Shown piece by piece: positions 58,735 through 64,000 of a DNA stretch of 64,000 bases. Source of the stretch: Sphaerulina vaccinii. Taxonomy: Eukaryota > Ascomycota > Dothideomycetes > Mycosphaerellales > Mycosphaerellaceae. The stretch's first letter is position 1, and every line of letters begins with the position of its first letter. Made by a program: the position numbers and the translations under genes. The notes below the pieces were generated by a model. It worked only from the letters and a program-made list of their open reading frames with translations, had not been told where the DNA came from and did no database searches. Location: assembly GCA_022570795.1 (NCBI GenBank), contig JAKUDP010000028.1, positions 186,001 through 250,000 of the forward strand. Direction: 5' to 3'.

Positions 58735-59542
58735 ATGGCAGACCGGCGCCAGATTCACGGCGATACGAGCATTTCTCTATGCCCCGATGAACACCCTGTC
58801 CCTCGCCAGCCTGCAGAAGATGCCCGGCAACAACGAGTTAGCTTCTTGGCCAACGCGCCTGATGAGATCGTCTTATGCATACTATGGTTTCTAGACGTCG
58901 ATGACCTGCTAGCTACATCAAGGGTAAGCGGGATCATGCATAACAATCTAATCATCGTGACTTTGGTGACTAACCAACACGCGCCAGACCTGCCGGCATT
59001 TGCAAGTTCTCAGCAGAGATCCATTACTGCACAAGAGTCGCGTACGAGCTTCTGGAATACGCGTCGGCCAACTTTTACGCCACCGTCCTGAACTGTATAC
59101 TCTCCAACCACGGATATATGTGACGCGGACACAGCAAGCTGCTCGAAAGCTGCAGTGGTCGATGGTTCACATACGGCTTAACAGATCTTTGTCCCGACGG
59201 CCGAAGCTTGCTGCACTTGTCCATGCTAATATCGTTCCCAAGGAGTGTTGCAAGTGGTCTCGTGAATGTAATGACTTCATCTGGGGCCTGGGTCAGTCTG
59301 GTCCTGTGAAGCGGAAAGTGGAGCGAGAGTCCATGAAGTCCAGTCTGCGCTTGTTACTCGAGCGGAAGGCCAGAGAGATTCGCGTTCGCAAGAGGGATGG
59401 AGGAGTGGGCATTCTGGTCTGGCGATTTTCAAGACGAATGAGAGTGACAGACTCACGACGAGATGATGTAGCCAGTGAAAGACTGTCGCGGGAGAATGTT
59501 TCGAGACTACGACGAGTGTTTGAGAGCTCTGGCAATGCATGA
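58735..59542 (+). CDS. F-box protein with an RPEL-like segment
   Basis: Probable substrate adaptor of an SCF ubiquitin ligase. Exons 58735-58923 and 58988-59542 give 247 residues. The F-box lies at about residues 37-80 and is split by the intron: FLANAPDEIVLCILWFLDVDDLLATSR then TCRHLQVLSRDPLLHKSRV. After it come YTLQPRIYVTRTQQAARKL and a block RRPKLAALVHANIVPKECC, which resembles an RPEL-like repeat found in a class of fungal F-box proteins. The last third is basic and charged. The 64-nt intron (GTAAGC donor, CAG acceptor) keeps phase 0. Target unknown. Confidence 0.8.
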
Positions 59543-60344
59543 GGCTCTATCTACTGCAGCATATCTGATCGAACTTCGTTTCCAGAACATTCTTGTCATT
59601 GCAGCACCACATGTGTGGACATGAATAGGCTTGGAGTTGGTCTATAGTCTGGGATGGTCACAGTATCCATAACGGTTGTCCAGGTCTTCGAGCATCTGTA
59701 ACTCGCAGTCAGGCAGTTGATCAAACACCAAACCGTCAATCAATTAGGCAGGCAACTCGCCTAAGCGATGGCAGTCGAACAAGTTCGAGTGGTTTGTATG
59801 CAGTCCGTCAGAGCAAGTTAAAGTGAGTCGGTGTTGGTACATAGTCGCAATCTCAAACAGGCCACATTTTCGAGATATCGTTGATTTAGACTTTCGAGGA
59901 CTCGAGGCCACACTCTTCACCGATCGTTCTACAAACTTCCAAACAATATGGAAGCTCCCTAATCCATCGAATGGCTCATACAGAGTATCGCAGATATGCC
60001 CCCTCGCAGACCTATCGACGTCCTAGCAATTTTGGGCAACCCTAAGCAAGACCACCCGCTGGCATGAGTACGACAGAAAGGTGCACAACCCGTAGCGTAA
60101 GACTTGTCGAGAGTGTCTTGCCAAGTTGTAAATGCTGTTGTTCGTGAGTCGGTCGTATAGATCTGGAGACGTCAAGGTGAAGAAACGAACGTACAGCAGA
60201 GCAAGAGACAGTGATGCAGATGTATGAACTCTTCAAAGTCATGATGTGGTTTCTATATTCCACTTGTCTAGGAGTAACATGAAACTAGTTCGCCGCTCCA
60301 ATAACTGTATCAACCTGGAAACAGTATAAGGTATGCATGCACGC
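59543..60344. other. intergenic region between convergent genes, with a dispersed repeat
   Basis: No gene is seen. It contains repeat copy B (59931-60052) and the 3' ends of the F-box and BiP genes. Confidence 0.5.
59931..60052 (+). repeat. dispersed repeat, copy B (inverted relative to copy A at 29.6 kb)
   Basis: About 120 bp match the reverse complement of 29590-29712, with a 29-bp identical block ending at 60050. A short plus-strand frame reads DVLAILGNPKQ. It sits downstream of BiP, as copy A sits downstream of VPS10, in both cases between convergent genes. Confidence 0.6.
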
Positions 60345-63272
60345 TTAAAGCTCATCGTGCCCACTTGGCTCATCATCGCCATAGTCAGGCATGCCACCGG
60401 CACCTCCAGCTCCCTCGTACAACTTGGATGTGATCGGGTATGCAACGTCAGACAGCTTCTGCTTCTGCTCGTCGAAGTCTTCGGCGTCAGCGGTCTGTCC
60501 ATTCTCCTCAAGCCAGTCGGTGGCATCCTTGATAGCCTCGAGAAGTGACTCCTTGTCGTCCTCATCGATCTTGCCACCAAGACCATCTTCGTCGTTGACC
60601 TGGTTCTTCAAGCTGAAAGCGTAGTTCTCCAGTCCATTACGAGCCTCAACCTTGGCGCGGGTAGCCTTGTCCTCCTCGGCATACTTCTCAGCTTCCTCGA
60701 CCATGCGCTCGATTTCCTCGGTGCTGAGACGTCCCTTGTCGTTTGTGATGGTGATGGACTCAGTCTTTCCACTGCCCTTGTCGCCGGCAGACACACGCAG
60801 AATTCCATTGGCATCGAGCTCGAAGCTGACCTCAATCTGAGGCTGTCCACGTGGTGCTGGAGGAATGCCGTTCAGCTCGAACTTGCCGAGTTGGTTGCTG
60901 TTGAAATGCGTCAGTATTGAGTTGTTGTACATCATAGTCAGTTGGTCAAGCAGAATGTCGAGGAGCATCAGGAAGTTGTTTTGCGCATAGATCCTTATGT
61001 CGCTTGCTAGACTGGTGACGATGGAGAACATTGCGGTCCTTGGCCTGGTAGTCGCATGGCTCACAGTAGAGTCCACAGCCATCGGCAACGACTGATTGAT
61101 GACGGGATGTCTTGAAATGTCGGTGCAGGTGGGACTTGCTGCGGCAGGCAATATCGCAGTCCTCACAGTGGAACCGTTTGTTTTTGACGTCGAGTACCGC
61201 TTTGGCAGTGGCCTTGTGTCGGGCTCTCGCACACGCAATGGCAACCATCCGTCGTTCTTGACTTGTCTGATGAGAGCAGGCTTGATCAAGCGAATGAGCG
61301 ACCTCACGTCTCGGTCTCGTTGATGCCAGGGTCATGTCCAGGTCCAAGTCCAGTCCAGGTCCAAGTCCAGTCCAGTTCAGGTCCAAGTCCAGTCCAGGTC
61401 CAAGTCTAGTCCAGGTCCGGTCCAGCTTACCTGTGTTCTTACCTTGCTTGAATTGAGAACATTTGATGCTCCCCGACATTGCTTGTGGTGAAGGGGAAGG
61501 GGGAAATTCAGTACGTACTATTCGACAGTTAGCATTCGCACGACGAAAGGGGTTGAGAGGGGGTACTTGCCTTGTCCTTGGTCATGGAACGTTCACCCTC
61601 GTAGACTTGGATGAGGACAGTAGGCTGGTTATCAGCGGCAGTCGAGAACATCTGGCTCTTCTTGGTAGGAATGGTGGTTCCACGCTTGATCAGGTGGGTC
61701 ATGACACCGCCAGTGGTTTCGATACCAAGAGTCAATGGGTTCACATCCATGAGGACGACGTCACTAGCAGCGGCCTCTCCGGACAGAACACCACCTTGAA
61801 CAGCAGCACCGAAAGCGACAGCCTCGTCAGGATTGATACCCTTGCTGGCCTTCTTGCCAAAGTACTCCTCAAGCATGGTTTGAACCTTAGGGATACGGGT
61901 AGAACCACCAACGAGCACAATGTCGTCAATGTCGCTCTTCTTCAGCTTGGCGTCCTTGAGAACCTGTTCGACAGGCTTGAGGGTCTTCTTGAAGAGGTCG
62001 TTGTTCAGCTCCTCGAACTTGGCGCGAGTAAGAGTCTCAGAGAAATCGGCACCCTCGTGGAAGGCTTCGATTTCGATCTTGGTGCTCATTTGGCTGGAGA
62101 GAGAACGCTTGGCCTTTTCGACCTCACGCTTCAGCTTACCCATGGTCTTTGCGTTCTTGGTGATGTCCGTGTCGTGCTTCTTGTTGTAGCTCTTGACGAA
62201 GTAGTCAACGATACGCTGATCGAAATCCTCACCACCAAGGTGGGTATCTCCAGCAGTTGCCTGAACCTCGAAAACACCCTGGTCGACAGTCAAGACAGAC
62301 ACATCAAAGGTACCTCCACCAAGATCGTAGACAATGATCTGTCGCTCCTTGTCGGTCTTGTCGAGGCCATAGGCGAGGGCGGCTGCGGTAGGTTCGTTGA
62401 CAACACGGAGGACGTTGAGACCGGCGATTGTGCCTGCGTCCTTGGTGGCGGCACGCTGGGCGTCGTTGAAGTAGGCTGGGACAGTAACAACTGCGTTGGT
62501 GACAGTCTCGCCGAGGTAGCTTTCAGCGACTTCCTTCATCTTGCCGAGAATCATGGATGAGATTTCCTCAGGAGTGAAAGTCTTCTCGTCACTGTAGTTC
62601 AAGTCAGCCTTTGCACAGCACACTATACCATCCCATATCTGCTTACCCCTTGACATCGACCTTGACACGTGGTTGACCACCCTTGTTGATCACCTTGTAT
62701 GGGAAGTGCTTCAAATCTTTCTGGACGTCCTTGTCGTCGAACTTACGTCCAATAAGACGCTTGATGTCGTATACTGTCCTGTGCGGGTTCGCTGCGAACT
62801 GGTTCTTTGCTGCATCTCCAACAAGACGCTCATCATCGTTCCAAGCCACCCATGAAGGTGTAATTCGGTTACCTTGGTCGTTGACCAGAATTTCGACCTT
62901 GCCACCCTTCATAATACCAACACATGAGTAGGTCGTTCCGAGATCGATACCAATGACTGGAGCAAGATCTGTTAGCCCATTTCCATATAGACTTCCACAT
63001 ACCATCTCATGACCAAATGGCCAGCTGGCAGATCCAGTCTTCGATGGAGCTTCGAGACTGGCAGCCACTTCTGGGTTGAGCTGAACTCAACATGATGACT
63101 TACCAGGACCCATTACTCCCGTATCCGTCTTCTCAGTATCTTGTGCGTGTGCTGAAGGAATCATGCCCATGAAGAGCATAGGTGCCAGAAGAATGGCACA
63201 GATGTAGAAAGCCGTCATCCACGGCGATACTGTTGCCCTCGCGGGTCTTGTGCTTCTCGAAAACCTCGCCAT
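60345..63272 (-). CDS. KAR2: ER Hsp70 chaperone BiP/Kar2, split by an unusual insert
   Basis: ATPase chaperone of the ER lumen for import, folding and stress sensing. Exons 63272-63104, 62956-62647, 62591 to about 61572 and 60897-60345 give about 683 residues. Features: a hydrophobic signal-anchor-like start (FYICAILLAPMLFMGM), VIGIDLGTTYSCVG, VPAYFNDAQRAATKDAG, IVYDLGGGTFDVSVL and VLVGGSTRIPKVQ in the ATPase domain, then the substrate domain and a C-terminal HDEL retrieval signal. Between SMTKD and NQLGKFEL the gene carries 673-674 nt that hold a zinc-finger ORF. The left border is GC (AAG|GCAAGT) and the right border CAG. These leave the frame off by one base relative to the expected D-N-N-Q-L-G join. 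BiP is usually essential, so this junction needs cDNA proof. Confidence 0.9.
60946..61479 (-). CDS. C2H2 zinc-finger protein nested within the BiP insert
   Basis: An open frame of 177 codons from ATG 61479 begins MSGSIKCSQFKQGKN. After a low-complexity stretch made by the minisatellite come ARHKATAKAVLDVKNKRFHC and two U1-type C2H2 fingers, C-x2-C-x12-H-x5-H (FHCEDCDIACRSKSHLHRHF, then YCEPCDYQAKDRNVLHRH). Paired fingers of this type occur in small fungal nuclear or RNA-related proteins. A possible intron from GTAAGC (near 61425) to an AG near 61215 would remove the low-complexity part and leave a compact protein. It lies on the same strand as BiP and may be a separate nested gene or a captured copy. 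Confidence 0.6.
   Translation of the reverse strand: MSGSIKCSQFKQGKNTGKLDRTWTRLGPGLDLDLNWTGLGPGLDLDLDMTLASTRPRREVAHSLDQACSHQTSQERRMVAIACARARHKATAKAVLDVKNKRFHCEDCDIACRSKSHLHRHFKTSRHQSVVADGCGLYCEPCDYQAKDRNVLHRHQSSKRHKDLCAKQLPDAPRHSA
61335..61425. repeat. minisatellite of about 17-24 bp units in the BiP insert
   Basis: Imperfect tandem copies of a unit such as CCAGGTCCAAGTCCAGT, about five in a row. On the minus strand they code LGPGLDLDL-type repeats within the zinc-finger frame. Confidence 0.8.
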
Positions 63273-64000
63273 CTTGTCGTCAAAGAGGCTGGTGCAGTGT
63301 GTAGTGGGAGGTGGTATTGGGTTGTGCTCTCGCAGGAACAATGTCCTTGTCTCGTCGAGTCGAAGCTGCTGTTGTTACTTTGTCCCAACCTCCAAATGGG
63401 TGAGAGCAGTCGATGGTCGATCAAGGAGAAGAGGAAGGTGCAGAAGATTGCGGAAGAAGTCCAAGTTGCTGCAAAAGCGGCAATAAATGAATCAGGTCAA
63501 AAAGACACGTTCATGTTCTCATGCTTTGAGACCCTCAGACCCTCAATCGGAACATCTGTCATCTTGGCAGTGGCATGTGATTGGGCACGATGCTGCATAT
63601 GGATCCACAGCGTGTCCTTGTCCATCACTTTCCTTCTCCCTGGACTTCCGCCTCACGTTACACTTTATTGCACTCATACTGCGGCCTTTGGCGGCTGTGA
63701 CCTGTCCATAAGCACAAGTATCACCAGCTGTCAACACGTGGTCGCCACTGAAGTACTGAGTCACATATCTGGCCGGCGTGTGCTAGCGACTTCCAGAGAA
63801 GTCTGTCATTAGACTCGGCATGTCGATGGACCGAGGAGAATCGCAGCAAGAAGAGAACACATATCATCAAAAATCACGCACCACGATGTACAAGTATGGG
63901 CTTCACGGATTGGGACATGAGACAGGCTTGCAGCTCGGAAGTCTGCAGCTTACTGTAGTGTGCACTGTCTCTGATGTCTCGCACAACAAGACTTTGAACG
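63273..64000. other. BiP upstream region to window end
   Basis: No gene is seen. It should carry the BiP promoter and leader. I did not identify a clear unfolded-protein-response element or TATA box by eye. Confidence 0.45.

Larger units (their letters stand above)
60898..61570 (-). other. 673-nt non-canonical intron or insertion inside BiP
   Basis: It starts GCAAGT and ends TTTCAACAG after a TACTGAC branch-like site. It is about ten times longer than other introns in the window. A complete short intron-like unit (GCAAGT to GCTAACTGTCGAATAG, about 60 nt) stands at its left end. The rest holds a minisatellite and a C2H2 ORF on the same strand. No GT donor or internal exon that I could find restores the BiP frame. 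Confidence 0.65.

Noticed and set aside
61463..62560. 365-codon plus-strand frame opposite BiP
   Set aside because: Long antisense frames are a known by-product of codon bias in Hsp70 genes; this one has no domain and the minus strand is clearly BiP.
1..64000. tRNA, rRNA, CRISPR arrays and complete transposons
   Set aside because: I scanned for tRNA B-box-like sequence, CRISPR-type regular repeats and transposase or reverse-transcriptase motifs and found none I could support by eye. A covariance-model search could still reveal a tRNA.

Overview
The window reads as nuclear DNA of a filamentous ascomycete, most likely a dothideomycete. Genes are on both strands and not in operons. They are interrupted by short introns (mostly about 50-90 nt) with GT-AG ends and CTRAC-like branch points. 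The gene families present (FlbC, Whi2, Egd2, Vps10, BiP with an HDEL tail, fungal Zn2Cys6 factors, GH16, CYP) are those of Pezizomycotina. I placed exon borders by hand from splice signals and reading phase. The class-level placement is inference.

Layout: 1-3.2 kb has no convincing gene. A flbC-like C2H2 conidiation regulator lies at 3.2-4.5 kb. From 4.5 to 8.5 kb the sequence is gene-poor, with a diverged tandem duplication near 6.3-6.7 kb and a doubtful minus-strand ORF. From 8.5 to 11.7 kb three housekeeping genes lie on the minus strand: ATP synthase subunit d, NAC alpha and ribosomal protein eL14. An F-box-like protein (12.5-13.4 kb) and a DUF1275 membrane protein with an in-frame stop (14.5-15.7 kb) follow, then 2.3 kb of weak or decayed coding. 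At 18.0-19.3 kb is a secreted Thr-rich protein built from micro-exons. A zinc alcohol dehydrogenase (20.2-21.4 kb), a Whi2-like stress regulator (to 23.7 kb), a small orphan protein (24.3-24.6 kb) and the 1471-residue sorting receptor Vps10 (25.0-29.4 kb) come next.

From 29.8 to 39.1 kb there are a secreted aspartic protease, a mitochondrial-type SDR, a second and larger member of the orphan family seen at 24.3 kb, and a GH16 glucanase interrupted by a TAG codon. From 40 to 50.3 kb are NMN adenylyltransferase, a two-domain glyoxalase I, a small Myb-like/AT-hook acidic protein, a cytochrome P450, a Zn2Cys6 transcription factor and a LAMTOR1/Meh1-like lipid-anchored protein. At 51.3-54.7 kb lies a large repeat-rich cell-surface protein, followed by a small Cys-rich protein and an F-box protein. 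The window ends with BiP/Kar2, whose coding sequence is split by a 673-nt non-canonical insert containing a C2H2 zinc-finger ORF.

Several genes belong to common cell systems. BiP, Vps10 and the secreted enzymes serve the secretory and vacuolar route. Meh1-like and Whi2-like proteins act in nutrient/TORC1 and stress signalling. NAC and eL14 act at the ribosome. P450 and the adjacent Zn2Cys6 factor could be a regulator-target pair, but nothing in the sequence proves it. The most unusual points are the BiP insert, the two in-frame stops (GH16 and DUF1275), the micro-exon array, the two-member orphan family and a dispersed inverted repeat shared by 29.6 and 60.0 kb.
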